Shown here one piece after another: positions 11,342-22,715 of a DNA stretch of 64,000 nt. Source of the stretch: Impatiens glandulifera (taxonomy: Eukaryota > Streptophyta > Magnoliopsida > Ericales > Balsaminaceae); NCBI RefSeq assembly GCF_907164915.1, contig NC_061862.1:84368846-84432845 (forward strand), written 5' to 3'. Under the pieces are notes generated by a model, which saw only the letters and a list, made by a program, of their open reading frames with translations, had not been told where the DNA came from and ran no database searches. The translations under genes and the position numbers were made by a program. Each line of letters starts with the position of its first letter. The first letter of the stretch is position 1.

Positions 11342-13994
11342 ATGAGTAAAGAGGAAATGGAGGTTGCTCGTCCAATTGCTGACTATCATGCTACAGTTTG
11401 GGGAGATTATTTTCTTAAATATGCTTCCAATGATTCAACGGTAAGAAATTTATTTTCATCAAATTAAAAGAGTGAAATGTAGGGTTGATGAAATAATTAA
11501 GGATTTAACGTCAAATATTTTTCTTCTGCAGAAAAGCAATAATATCACTGAGATGGAGCTTAAAATTCACGGAGACTTTAAAGAGGAAGTAAAGAAAAAA
11601 ATAATTACAATAACTAATCTTTCCGAAAAAATAAACTTTATTGATGCAATCGAACGCCTAGGAATAGGTTATCATTTTGAAAGCGAGATTCAAGATGCGA
11701 TTCAACATATCTATGATATTTCATCTCATGATGGTCATGATCTTTGCAACGATAATCTTCATACTAGCGCGGTTCGATTTCGATTACTTAGACAACATGG
11801 GTATAATATTTCAGGTGCTTCATTCTCCTTTATCTCATTCTTTCTTGTCTTGTTGTTTGATTAAAACCAGAAACATGCATGTTATGTTCTAAATATATAG
11901 AAGCTTGTTCATTAGAGTATTTTTTAAATAATTTATGGATTATTTAAAAATATTAGTTGGTGATGATTTCGAAAAAATAGTGATATTTTTTGGTAAAAAA
12001 ACTTAATAATTATAAATATATAATGATATATTTAAAAAATATATTTTAGTATTTAATTAATTAGTTGATTAACTTGAGTTACATGATTGATGAGAATTAA
12101 AATAGGATGTTTTTTTTAGTATGTTGGAATTGTTTAAAAAATCTCAAACACACGGAAAAAGATAATTAATGATAAATATGGTGCCCACTTAATAAATTAA
12201 TAGTTTAATATTTTGTTTGCTTTCTTATTATTTTACAGGAGAAATATTCAAAAAATTCATGGACAAGAAAGGAGAATTCAATGCAACAATAAGAAATGAC
12301 ATCAAGGGGATGTTAAGCTTGCATGAGGCTGGACATTTAAGGCTGAGGGGAGAAGAAATATTGGAGAAAGCACACAATTTTACTACAAGTGAATTGGAGG
12401 CTATATTGCATGATAATCTCATAAATGAGTCCAACCTTATTCAACAAATAACTTATGTTCTCAACCAATCCTTGCACAAGGGATTTATAAGGATAGAGAC
12501 GTATAATTACTTCAAATTCTATCAAAATGATGAATCTCACGACGAGAGACTGTTGGAGTTTGCAAAACTCGATTTCAACATTTTGCAAAATATGCATCAA
12601 ACAGAGATTGTTGAACTCACAAGGTTTGAAAAAAATCATGTCAATTTAAAAATTAATAAAAAAAAACTAGCAAATAAACTCAGTGTGATGTATATTGTTG
12701 TTGTTTTGCAGATGGTGGAAACATTCTGAAATGACGAAGAAATTTCCCTTTACGAGGGATAGGCTGGTGGAGGGTTATTTATGGGCTAGCTCAATTTATT
12801 TTGAGCCTCAATATATATTTGGTAGAAATATATTTACTAAGTTAGTTCTCTTGTTGACGATAATGGATGATATTTACGATGCTTATGCTAATTGGGATGA
12901 ACTTGTGCTCATCACCGATATGATTAATAGGTAATTATGACTTATTTTATGAAAATAAAATTTTATTGATAAATAAGTATGTAGAAAAGATATAAACAAA
13001 AATGAAAACATCATTCTTTTTTAAAAGGAACAATATAATTCTTATGTATACATAATTGTGATGTGAGCATGTTTTATCTTTGAAGAATAATTTAATTAAT
13101 TTTAGATTTAAAATCCAATATACAGGTGGTCAGAAAATGACTTTACTCGGTTACCAGATTACATGAGATATTTGTACGAAGTATTTGAGGAATATTATGA
13201 TTTGTTGGAGAAGGAAAGTGCCCAACGAGGACTTTTTAATGGCGTCCAACATTTAAAAGAAATGGTAATATTTATTAATTTCACTAAATCTTTTGAATTT
13301 TTCTTATGAAATACATCTTAGACATAAAACTAATTATAACTAAGATTTTCAACTCTTAATTAATATAACAGGTAAAGGTTTTGGCAAATGCATACTTCGA
13401 AGAGGCAAGATGGGCTCAAGAAGGTTATATACCTACTGTAGAAGAATACATGAATTGTGCAGGATTGATTACTTGTGCTGGTCGGATTCTTACCATTATT
13501 TCTTTTATTGGAATGGATCCAATTTTAGCAACTAAAGAGGCTTTTGATTGGGTGATCAACAATCCACCCATCATGAAAGCCACTGGATTTATTATGAGAT
13601 TATCCGATGATATTGTTGGATTTAAGGTAACCAATCAACTTATATATCTATTGCGATTTCTCATTATTTTCTGGGTCAACTCTAAATGTTAAATTGATAA
13701 CAGTTTGAGCAACAAAGAAAGCATGTGGCATCAGCAGTACAATGTTATATCAAAGAGAATGACATGTCGGAGGAATTAGCTATACATGAGTTAAGAAAAG
13801 AAGTGATTGATGAATGGAAAGATATCAATTATGAATTGATTCATGAAACTCATATCCCATTGGCCTTACTTAGTCGTGTTGTTAATCTAGCACGATGCAT
13901 GGATGTGCTTTATAAGGAAGAAGACGGGTACACACATTCTCAGAGTAAAATAAAAGACATCATCGCTTCTTTGTTCGTTAATCATGTTGGCTGA
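11342..13994 (+). CDS. Sesquiterpene synthase, TPS-a type, intact, 7 exons, 556 aa
   Basis: Exons: 11342-11440, 11532-11814, 12239-12623, 12712-12930, 13126-13264, 13372-13626, 13704-13994. All junctions are GT..AG, all phases agree, and the sum is 1671 nt (556 codons plus stop). The N-terminal terpene synthase domain starts with R10-P11-x8-W20, the TPS-a form of the RRx8W motif; there is no plastid transit peptide, so a cytosolic enzyme using farnesyl diphosphate is expected. The metal-binding domain has RDR at 271-273, DDIYDAY from 308, and the second Mg motif as DDIVGFKFE at 454-462, with Gly at the Ser/Thr position, a variant I know from other sesquiterpene synthases. Product identity cannot be read from sequence. 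The seven-exon layout and length are normal for the family. Its 3' end is duplicated as a pseudogene near 22165. Confidence 0.95.
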
Positions 13995-14514
13995 TAAATG
14001 TTTCATCTATATAGTGAGCTTCACTGCTTTGTGTTGAATCACTACTTTAAAACTTATATGGATGCATAATTTCCAATATTATGACACGTGTAAGTGTCTA
14101 AATAATGTGAACCAAGGTTCATTTTGTTTTTATGTATGAGTGATTGTATTGTTATCATAAGTGTTTTATGTGTGCTAATAAGTTGTTATTTGGAGTATTT
14201 TAAGAGTGATAGTGTGACTATTTTGAACTATGTATGGTCCTATGGGTGTGATAAATGAATGGTTGAGAAGGAATATGTTCAAGGCTATTCTATTTTGAAT
14301 ATTTATTTGTTTTAATCAATACGAAATAATTATTTGTTTTAATAAATATATAATTTAATTATTAGTTATATAATGTTTGATTAATGTGTTAAATAATATA
14401 TTTAGATGTTAAGTTTTTACAAAATTTGAACACATTGTTGAACCACTCAAGATGTGTGTTAGACGAAGAAACAAAGAATCTATACTAAATTTCTCATTTA
14501 AACAATTAAAATAA
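13995..14514 (+). other. 3' UTR and downstream flank of the terpene synthase
   Basis: About 13995-14155 is conserved in the dead copy at 22255-22705, including GATGCATAATTTCC and TTTTTATGTATGAGTGAT, so it is probably 3' UTR. The rest is AT-rich up to the MULE insertion site. The MULE target duplication TTAAAATAA is at 14506-14514. Confidence 0.6.
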
Positions 14515-14597
14515 GAGAAATGATACAGACAGCTACTAGGAGAGTGATTCTCCCAGCGACTGTATACGTGGCAGGACACGTAGACCCAATAAAAAAA
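14515..14597 (+). repeat. Left TIR of Mutator-like element 1
   Basis: Pairs with 19800-19881 as inverted repeat, with a few small indels. The inner part carries a short self-complementary stretch around CTGGGAG/CTCCCAG. Confidence 0.9.
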
Positions 14598-14925
14598 ATA
14601 AAAAAAAATAAAAAATCTAAAAAACCCAAAAGCCCAGAAGCCCGCCCTTTCATCTTCCATTTGCCATTTTCATCTTCCCAAACATTTTAGGTTTTCTCTC
14701 TCTCTCTCAAGTTCATCTGCAATTCTAGCGATTTACAAACGCAAATGATTAACTCAACCATCTTCAACATCTTCCAAGACATTCACATATTTCTCTCTCT
14801 TTCTCAAATTCATCTGCTTTCGAATCCTAGCAATTTCCATCGTCTGCTCGCGTTTTTCAGAGAAACCCTAACATTAATCATCAGAGAAAATCCATCGTCT
14901 GCTCGCGTTCTTCGTTTAACACAAA

Positions 14926-16432
14926 ATGGTAACTTTTTCATCATTTTTTACTTTAGTACATTCGGTTATATAATCTAACTTGCGACATTTTTATAATGTT
15001 TAGGAATCAAATAAACAAGTGGTTATATATGATGCTTCTAAGAAGAACGAAGCAAAAAAGACGAATACAATGATTGAGATGAAAACAGTGAAGAAGAAGA
15101 ACGAAGTGAAGAAGAAGAATAAACAGAATGAGGAAGAAGAACGAAAGTAAGAAACGAACAACAGTTAACTGCATTGTTTAGTTGATTTTGTTAACTACAT
15201 TATGTTTTATTTATGCAATTTCATGTTTATGAACTGTAATGAACTATAACAAACTCCAATATCATGCTACATGAGCTGCAATGTCATGTTTCATGAATTG
15301 CAATGTAATGTTATATGAATTATTTTGTCATGTTATTTCTGTTAACTGTATTGTCATATTAACTTTGTTAAATGCATTCTGTAATGAACTGTAATGAACT
15401 CCAATGTCATGCTACATGAGCTGCAATGTCATGTTTCATGAATTGCAATGTAATGTTATATGAATTATTTTGTCATGTTATTTCTGTTAACTGTATTGTC
15501 CTATTAACTCTGTTAAATGCATTATGTTTCATTTATGCAATGTCATGCTTATGAACTGCAATGAACTGTAATGAACTGCAATGTCATGCTACATGATCTG
15601 CAATGTCATGTTTCACGAATTGCAATGTAATGTTACTTGAACTATTTTGTCAAGTTAGGTGAACAACAATGTCATGTTATCTTAAATGCACTGTTCTGTT
15701 ATTTTCTTAATTGCATTGTCATGTTTTATGAACTGCAATGTCTTGTTAGGTGAATAATAATATCATTTAACTGAACTGTCCTGTTATTTTTCTTAACTGC
15801 ATTGTCATGTTTCATTTCTGCAATGCCATGTTTCATGACTGAAATGTCATGTTACTTGAACTACTTTGTCATGTTACTTGAACTACTTTTTCATGTTAGT
15901 GAATAACAATGTCATGTTATTTTAACTTCATTGCCCTGTTATTTTATTTTAATTGTATTGTCTTGTAATTAAATTCATTTGTCATATTTTTTTGTAGTGT
16001 GAATAAAAAAAAGGAAAGCAATTTCACCACCTCCACCTCCCGCATCTTCCATGAATAAAAAAAAGGAAAGTAATTTCTCCACATCCACCTCCCTCTTCTT
16101 CTATGAAGCTAAAAACAAGGAAAAAGGCCATTTTTAATACCAGAACCTCGCTTAATGGTCTGTTCAATCTCGTTCGAGAACTCTCAGATGTTCAGAAAAA
16201 AGCCGTAAGAGAAATTGGATTCGGCTCCTTACTCTCTTTGGGAATATCTAGATGCAATTTCAAATTATCCCGTTACTTGGTGAAGAATTTCAATGTTAGA
16301 AGAAGTGCTGTTCTCCTCAGCAATGGGGAGCTATTAAAAATTGATGAAGAAGATGTCCAATGTCATGTTGTTTCAACTATAATGTCATGTTATTTTTATA
16401 AGTTGCAATGTCATGTTGTTTATAAACTGTAA
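14926..16432 (+). pseudogene. Ulp1-like (C48 protease-family) gene, N-terminal part only
   Basis: Exon 1 is just the start codon (14926-14928) followed at once by a GT donor. Exon 2 (15004-15146) encodes a Lys/Glu-rich stretch beginning ESNKQVVIYD. A long intron (15147 to about 15995) is filled with AATGTCATGTT repeats. The next exon has a ~50-bp tandem duplication (about 16003-16105) and then the conserved block KKAVREIGFGSLLSLGISRC and LSNGELLKIDEEDVQC (16190-16362). After DEEDVQC the frame runs straight into more AATGTCATGTT repeat and stops at 16430. The matching genes in the 23 kb element continue for hundreds of residues to a Ulp1 catalytic domain, so this copy has lost everything behind its first conserved block. 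Confidence 0.75.
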
Positions 16433-16545
16433 ACTGTTTTTTATTGGTTAATACTGTAAACTGTAATGTCATGTTACTTGAACTGCAATGTCATGTTACT
16501 TGAACTACAATATCATGTTACTTGAACTGCAATGTCATGTTACAA
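15245..16545 (+). repeat. AATGTCATGTT-motif arrays, plus orientation
   Basis: Imperfect 20-60-bp units built around AATGTCATGTT with AACTGCAATG spacers fill 15245-15995 and return at 16364-16545. A roughly 130-bp higher-order unit is visible (for example 15238-15360 against 15383-15500). The same motif appears in the opposite orientation on the other side of the transposase. Confidence 0.85.
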
Positions 16546-16864
16546 ATTCGAACAGTGCTTAATCAAAATATTTATACAATTACTATCTACGTTGAATGTT
16601 GTCCCCATATGTATCGGCAACATGGGAAAGTTGACATGACAAAAGTGATGTGAATGAAAGTTGAGTCGAGACTGGATCATTCCATTGTTCTTGAGTCGAT
16701 ACTTGATCATTCAATTGTTCTTGAGTAGAGACATGATCCTACATTGAAAATGCAGAAACAATGAAATGAACAATAAAAATGAAAAAAAATCCAGAAAATG
16801 AATTAAAAATGCAGAAAATGCAGAAACTATTCTAATGCAATGTCACGTTGTTTCAACTGAAATG

Positions 16865-18960
16865 TCATGTTAAATGAATAATGAAAATGCAGAAACTAAC
16901 CTTTTTTCGAGCCCTTGTAGCCGATTTCGTAATCTTTTCAATGACAAATTGTTTTCGTTTTGTTGTTGGTCTACCCCGAGCTCTTACTCTCACGGGAGAA
17001 TGAATCAATTTTTCTGTTTGCGTAGTAGTTGTTGGCGGTGTGGTAGTTGTTGATGATGTTGAATCTAACATAAATTTTTCTTTCATTTCTTTCAACACTT
17101 CAGCCAAAACAGAAGTATTATCTTCAGACATTGATGCAAGTTGTTGAACCTCTTGAATCATTGGAGCTAGATAGTTATAACGATTTCTTTGACTATCACA
17201 CACATCTGAATCATAAATGTTAGTGATGCTTTGATAACCTCATTTCTAATCTTTGCGCCAACGATCCAATATATAATTCACCGGCATCTGATTCACTTTC
17301 ATTCTTCTCAAAACTGCCAAAATATGCCTACACAAAATCCCTCTATACTCAAACATTAGACATTGACAGTTTACAAAACTCTCCACAGGGGTGTAGTGTA
17401 CCTTGAATGAAACATCCCTCAAATGTTCTCCATTAGTACCCAAAATTGACTCCACTACTCCAAATATAGTAGTTCTCCCATCTTCTTCAATTATGGATGT
17501 GTCACAAAACATCAATCCTGTCACTTCATTCTGAAACAACTTAAAAATATCGTTAGTATATACACTTTGAAATTGTCTTTCCAAAGAATAACCACTAACA
17601 ATTGGAATGGTGGAATTAAAAGACTGAAAATCCAGTTTCTTTTCCTTCTCTATATTTTTCTTCAGTGCCCTATCATATTGTTCAACAAACTGTTTTAAGG
17701 ATGTTTTTGAATGAACAAAGTCATCAAAAAATGCATTCATACTTTCACTTCTTTGCGATGTTGACATGCATGCCCAGAAGTGACATTTAACATACACAGG
17801 AATCCATTTAGATCGTTGTACGTGCAAAGAGTTCAACCAATCATTATCCTCCAATTCAAACTCCTCTATCATTTTCATCCAATTCCTTTCACACTGCTCA
17901 ATTGTGATTGAGTTATAGACAATGTTCTTCAATGCTTTTTTTTTTTATATTTTTATACTGAGCGTGAGCAGCCAACATTGTAGGGAGTTTCTTCATGATA
18001 TGCCAAAGACAAAAACGATGATTGGTGTTTGGAAATATTTTTTCAATAGCAATGGCCATTGATCGACATTGGTTAGTGATTATTGCCTTTGGAGCACGTC
18101 CGTGCATACATGACAACCAGGCTTTGAAAAGCCAAATAAATGACTCAGAATCCTCACTAGATAGTAAGCCACATCCGAGCAAAATAGATTGTCCATGATG
18201 ATTAACCAAGATAAAGGGAGCAAAAGGCATGTCATAGCGGTTTGTCAAATATGTTGTGTCAAAAGTTTTGACATCCGAAAAATACTTATAAGCAGCCCTA
18301 CATCTACCATCAACCCAAAATACATTCTTTATCCCGGATTCCTCGTCTAGATCATAAAGATAATAAAAATTTAAACATCTACTTTGCATTCGGTTGAAAT
18401 ATTGACAAAGAGCTTCGGCATCACCATTTCCAAACCTCAACCTTCTAGCTTTAGAAATAAAATTTCTACAACTTCTCTCATCAAAGTTCAAATTCTCATA
18501 TCCTCCAGCTTCAACCACAATAGATTGAAATGTTTTTGACAAAGGTATTACAGCTACGTCGTTTACTTCCAATCTTCTCTTCGCAATTGAATCTAGAACT
18601 TTGTGAGATCTAATATGTCTAGACTTTCCCGGGCTCAATATATGGTTGTGCTCAAGGTAGACACTAGTAATCTCAAATTCAACTCATTCCTAATAGCAAC
18701 GTTAATCTTAGCCTTACAATTCGTCTTGATGGAAGGTCTAAGTTGTAAAATATTTTTCCCTTTTGAAGTAAATACACCATTTTTAGCATATGCAATGGAG
18801 AACCACTTTTGCTTTCCATCTTGCCCATTTCTTGCTCCTAACCTACAAATGCCAAAACCCTTTGATTGTGCGTAAGCATTATAATACTCACGAAGTTCAT
18901 TTTCAGAATCAAAAGTCATGCCAACAATGGAGATGATGATGGTTCACCCATGAAGCTGAA
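16865..18960 (-). pseudogene. FAR1-type MULE transposase, frameshifted
   Basis: Read from 18960 down. A FAR1-type zinc-binding/WRKY-like DNA-binding domain (MTFDSENELREYYNAYA at 18919, then LEHNHILSPGKSRHIRSHK near 18640) leads into the MULE transposase core: FWVDGRCRAAYKYFSDV, FDTTYLTNRY, and AIITNQCRSMAIAI, where the second acidic position of the DDE core reads Asn. Then come HRFCLWHIMKKLP, a SWIM zinc finger (CQCLMFEYRGILCRHIL, near 17390-17310), and a C-terminal tail (MCDSQRNRYNYLAPMIQ from 17203). The frame shifts at least four times: near 18920, 18650, 17940 (in an A run) and 17250. It belongs with the FHY3/FAR1-Jittery class. With these breaks it is unlikely to be functional. Confidence 0.85.
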
Positions 18961-18984
18961 GAATAAGAGAGAAATTTCAGTATT

Positions 18985-19340
18985 AAAAATATGACATGAC
19001 ATTACAGTGTTAAAAACATAACATTGCGGTTGAAAGAACATGACATTACATTTGAAAGAACATGACATTACAGTTGAAAGTGTAATATAACCGAAATTCA
19101 AAATACAAAAAATGAAAAAATATTAAAAATGAAAATTGTCAATTTTAATGTTGTATTAAGCTTGAATGTCATGTTTTGAAATAATAAACATGACATTCAA
19201 TTTTTTTAAAATAAACTGCAGTTTAATAGACATTTTATTTTAGTGCAAAACATGACATGACATTGTAGTGTTAAAAACATAACATTATAGTTGAAAGAAC
19301 ATGACATTGTAGTTAAAAGAACATGACATTTCAGTTATAT
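18985..19340 (-). repeat. AATGTCATGTT-motif array, minus orientation
   Basis: AACATGACATTACAGTTGAA-like units occur repeatedly, the inverted counterpart of the array at 15245-16545. Confidence 0.8.
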
Positions 19341-19439
19341 ATAGTTTATGAACAAAACTAAATACAGTTCATTTCTCTTATTGAAAACAGAGAAAATAAC
19401 GACATTACAATAATTTCTTGAACATTTAATAATGATACT

Positions 19440-19720
19440 TGGACAAACCTCTCTACATTCAGGGGTTACAAACTGGAAGCGGGAGATAGGGAGCGGACAA
19501 CCGAATGGAGGGAGGTCGGAAATCGTAGTCGATGGAGAACGGATGGAGGTCAGAAATCGGATGGAAATTGCAGACGATGAAGGCGCTAGAGAGCGGACAA
19601 CCGAAGATGAGAATGGAGAGAGGTCGAAAATCGTATTCGACGGAGAACGGACGGAGATCAGAAATTGGACGGAAATCGTAGACGATGAAGGCGCTGGAGT
19701 TTGTAGAATCATTAGATGAT
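19440..19720 (-). repeat. Tandem duplication in the transposase leader of MULE 1
   Basis: A ~115-bp segment (GGAGAACGGA.GGAGGTCAGAAAT and following) occurs twice, near 19500-19610 and 19615-19715. Open frames on both strands here look like by-products of the repeat. It probably belongs to the 5' leader of the minus-strand transposase. Confidence 0.6.
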
Positions 19721-19799
19721 GATCTTGAGTGAGAGAGTGAGCGGTGAGATGAGCGGTAAATGTGAAATTAATGGCGGGCTTCTAGGTGCTTCTGGGTTA

Positions 19800-19881
19800 A
19801 TATTTTTTTTTTGGCCTACCTACGTGGCCGGCCACGTAGACAGTCGCTGGGAGAATCCTCCCAGTAGCTGTATCATTTCTC
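19800..19881 (-). repeat. Right TIR of Mutator-like element 1
   Basis: Inverted copy of 14515-14597; followed by the second TTAAAATAA. Confidence 0.9.
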
Positions 19882-19890
19882 TTAAAATAA

Positions 19891-21109
19891 TCTAGATTTT
19901 ACTTTCTTATGTTATAATTTGGTGAGTCTGAGCACATTTTATTTATGATCAAGTATATTTTTGTAAAACATAATAGATATGCGAGTAAAATGATTGCTTG
20001 GAAGAATTTTATATAAATTATTTTTGATGTATATCATTTATATATTTGTTATAACTATGACAAATATGCTGATTCTAGCAAGTTTAATACTTGAATATCT
20101 TTATTCTGCATGACTTTAAACAAAATAAAATAAACTTATGATTTGATTATTCAATAACTCCTTTAGAATATTATTTGAATATCTAAAATAATTTTTTTTT
20201 AATCTATCACATTATTCAATTAATTAAACAAAATATGAAAATATTTTTTATTTTATAATTATATACAAAAATAATTTTCATCTATTGAAAATTATTACTT
20301 ATTATTTTATTTTTCTAAATACTAAGTTTTTTAAATAATTTGTATCCCAACAACACCTAATTATGATTTTAATTTAATTTAATATTTGATATTATTTTTT
20401 ATGTAATTAAAAATAATTTAAATGTGATATTTCAACATTTTTTTATTTGTTTTATTATTTTTTATTATATTATTTTAGAATGTTATTGTTTAATAAAATC
20501 AACAATTATATATTTTAACTTATTAGGCAGTTCACTGGAATCATGTCCATGAGAACAAATGACATTATAAAGTTATTTATAGTAGAGTTCATTAATATGA
20601 TATGGCTAACTTATACATTAAAAATATTAATTATATATTTTTAAAAATATTTTAGATTTAATATAAAATAAAAAATATTTAAAAATGACAACTATAAACA
20701 TATAACATAATCAAACACATTAAAAAAAGCAATTTAAAACTCACATAAAGTTAATTAGAAAAATATTATAATAATTTAAATAATTAAAACTTAAATAACT
20801 TATTTTTATCTATTTTGTTTTAATTAAAACTCAATCAAATTTTCGAATAAAATAAGCTCTTAAATGTATAAATTAAATGCAGCTTGGTTTGATTATTCAA
20901 TATCAACGGTAAAAGCTTTACACTATATTATTAAATTATAAATAATTTAGATCATTGTAAACTCACATTTTCAAATAATTTAATTAATAAAAAACACACA
21001 CAATAGCTCCACTAAGGATACCACCAATTATCGAGTTTCATCCAATTATCGAATTTGTCAATTCAATATTTTCTTTTTTCAGTTTTTGTTTTTCTTTTTT
21101 TTTATAATT
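19891..21109. other. AT-rich intergenic DNA, no gene seen
   Basis: A/T-rich with no exon-like open frame, RNA gene or transposon terminus that I can support. Confidence 0.6.
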
Positions 21110-21985
21110 TTAATATTTTGGAATTTTATTCAATTTGAAAAAAATTATAACTTCATTATATTAATATTCTTTTTACCATCAAATCACTCAAATTTTATCA
21201 ATTAAAATTATAAATTCGTCAATTCTTATATGTTATATTTTGTTTTGATTTTTCTTTTTAATATTTTAAAATTCTTTTCAATTTTTAAAACATTATTATT
21301 TTATTAAATATCATTCTTTTAATCATCAAATCACTCAAGTTTCCTCTACTAAAATTTAAAATACATATACTAATATGTATTAAATTAAATTTTAAATACA
21401 AACAAATATTTTAATAATTAAAAGAATTAAAATTTAAAATTATTTTTTGTTTTATCAAATAAATTTTTTACCACAAAACAAAATATCAAACAAGATGCAA
21501 TCATGCACATGTCTAGTCATTTAGCTGCAAGAAAGTAGATTTTAATGTTACATTTCATTATTGATATCTTTTGTCACGAGAAGCTCCATTTATCAATTGC
21601 AGCCATCCAAATCCACTAATAATGCACATATATATTCAATCAAGTAGCAACAAATAATTTAACACAATTATCACTTTTCATTAATCTACCAGTCATTCAA
21701 CTCCAATTAGAACTCTGGTTTGATTTTGTCTTGTAAGACTTGTTGTAATTTTTTTAAAAATAATTATTCTATTATATTCCTAGTATTTTAGTTATCAAAT
21801 CATAAATTCTTTAATTAAAATATTATTATATTTTATTAAATTTAGATTTGATAACTCATTCTACAATAATTTTAAATAACCTACTTTTATTTTTCAAATA
21901 ATTCTATAAAAATTCTTAAAACACAATATCAAATTAACTCTAATCAGTTTTACTTTTACCAAAAACTTATCTATTACATCTTTAT
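21110..21985. repeat. Third, more diverged copy of the 1.1 kb repeat
   Basis: Segments such as TTACATTTCATTATTGATAT (21549), the AATGCACATATATATTCAAT run (21622) and CCAATTAGAACTCTGGTTTG (21702) correspond to 925, 987 and 1070 in copy A and to their partners in copy B. It stands directly upstream of a dead terpene synthase end. Confidence 0.75.
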
Positions 21986-22164
21986 CTATTTTAAATAATA
22001 TAATCTCTTAATTTATTAATTAAAATATTAAAATATATTTATTTTACTTTATAAAATTTAAATAAATTAGATATTTTAACAATCTAATCTATTAATTAAT
22101 ATAAGAATGATTATATATGATTTCATAAAAATGGTAATGTCAATTGTTTTTAAATATATTTATT

Positions 22165-22705
22165 TTACGATGCATGAATGTTCATTACAAGGAAGTAGAT
22201 AGGTTCACACATTCTCAAAGTAAAATGAAAGACATCGGTCACTTATAAATTTATGTTGACGGAAAAATGTTTCATTTATATATGTTGAGCTCAGTGCTTT
22301 TTGTGTTGAATCAAATGCTTTACAACTTATACGCAGGGATGGATTTATGTAGGGGCTCGGCTCACCCCAGAAAAAAAAAATATATATATATATATATTTT
22401 TTTATGGTTCAAATGTGACATTACTCTAATTTTTTTAAAAAATCAATATAATTCATTATTTTGTGTATCTAAATATTAAAAAAAATGGTAAAACTTACAT
22501 TTCTTTACGCGTTTTATCCCAAATTTTCTCTTTATGTATTTAAGTCTACTCTAAAAAAAATTTAAGTCCACCCCACCACCGAATCCTGAGTCCGTCCCTA
22601 CTTATATAGATGCATAATCTCTTTACAACATTATGATACGTTTTAGTTTCTAAATTATGCAAACCTTGTTGTTTATTTTATTTTTATGTATGAGTGATGG
22701 TAAAG
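22165..22705 (+). pseudogene. Terpene synthase relic: end of exon 7 plus 3' UTR
   Basis: GATGCATGAATGT...GGAAGTAGATAGG...ACACATTCTCAAAGTAAAAT follows the end of exon 7 of the intact gene (13895-13990), and AAATGTTTCATTTATATATG through TTTTTATGTATGAGTGATGG follows its 3' UTR (14000-14150). All upstream exons are missing. The relic is interrupted by a hAT MITE (22333-22599) and cut off downstream by a LINE. It shows that a second terpene synthase copy once stood here, downstream of repeat copy C. Confidence 0.85.
22333..22599. mobile_element. hAT-type MITE, 267 bp
   Basis: The ends read GCAGGGATGGA and TCCGTCCCT, an inverted pair of the CAGGG(A/C)GGA type seen in hAT elements. It is flanked by an 8-bp target duplication with one mismatch (ACTTATAC 22325-22332, ACTTATAT 22600-22607). 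Removing it restores the alignment with the intact terpene synthase 3' UTR, which fixes the borders. It has no coding capacity. Confidence 0.85.
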
Positions 22706-22715
22706 ACTTTGTTTA

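Larger units (their letters stand above)
14515..19881. mobile_element. Mutator-like element 1 (5.37 kb) with Ulp1-like fragment and FAR1-like transposase
   Basis: Terminal inverted repeats of about 75-85 bp start GAGAAATGATACAG at 14515 and end CTGTATCATTTCTC at 19881, with a shared inner block containing TTCTCCCAGCGACTGT. The flanks carry an exact 9-bp target duplication TTAAAATAA (14506-14514 and 19882-19890), the hallmark of Mutator-like elements. Inside are a plus-strand Ulp1-like gene start, arrays of an AATGTCATGTT motif in opposite orientations on the two sides, and a minus-strand FAR1/MULE transposase. The coding parts are broken, so the copy is probably not autonomous. Confidence 0.95.

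Noticed and set aside
19335..19719. Ser-rich minus and Glu/Arg-rich plus frames
   Set aside because: They arise from a tandem duplication in the leader of the MULE 1 transposase and match nothing.
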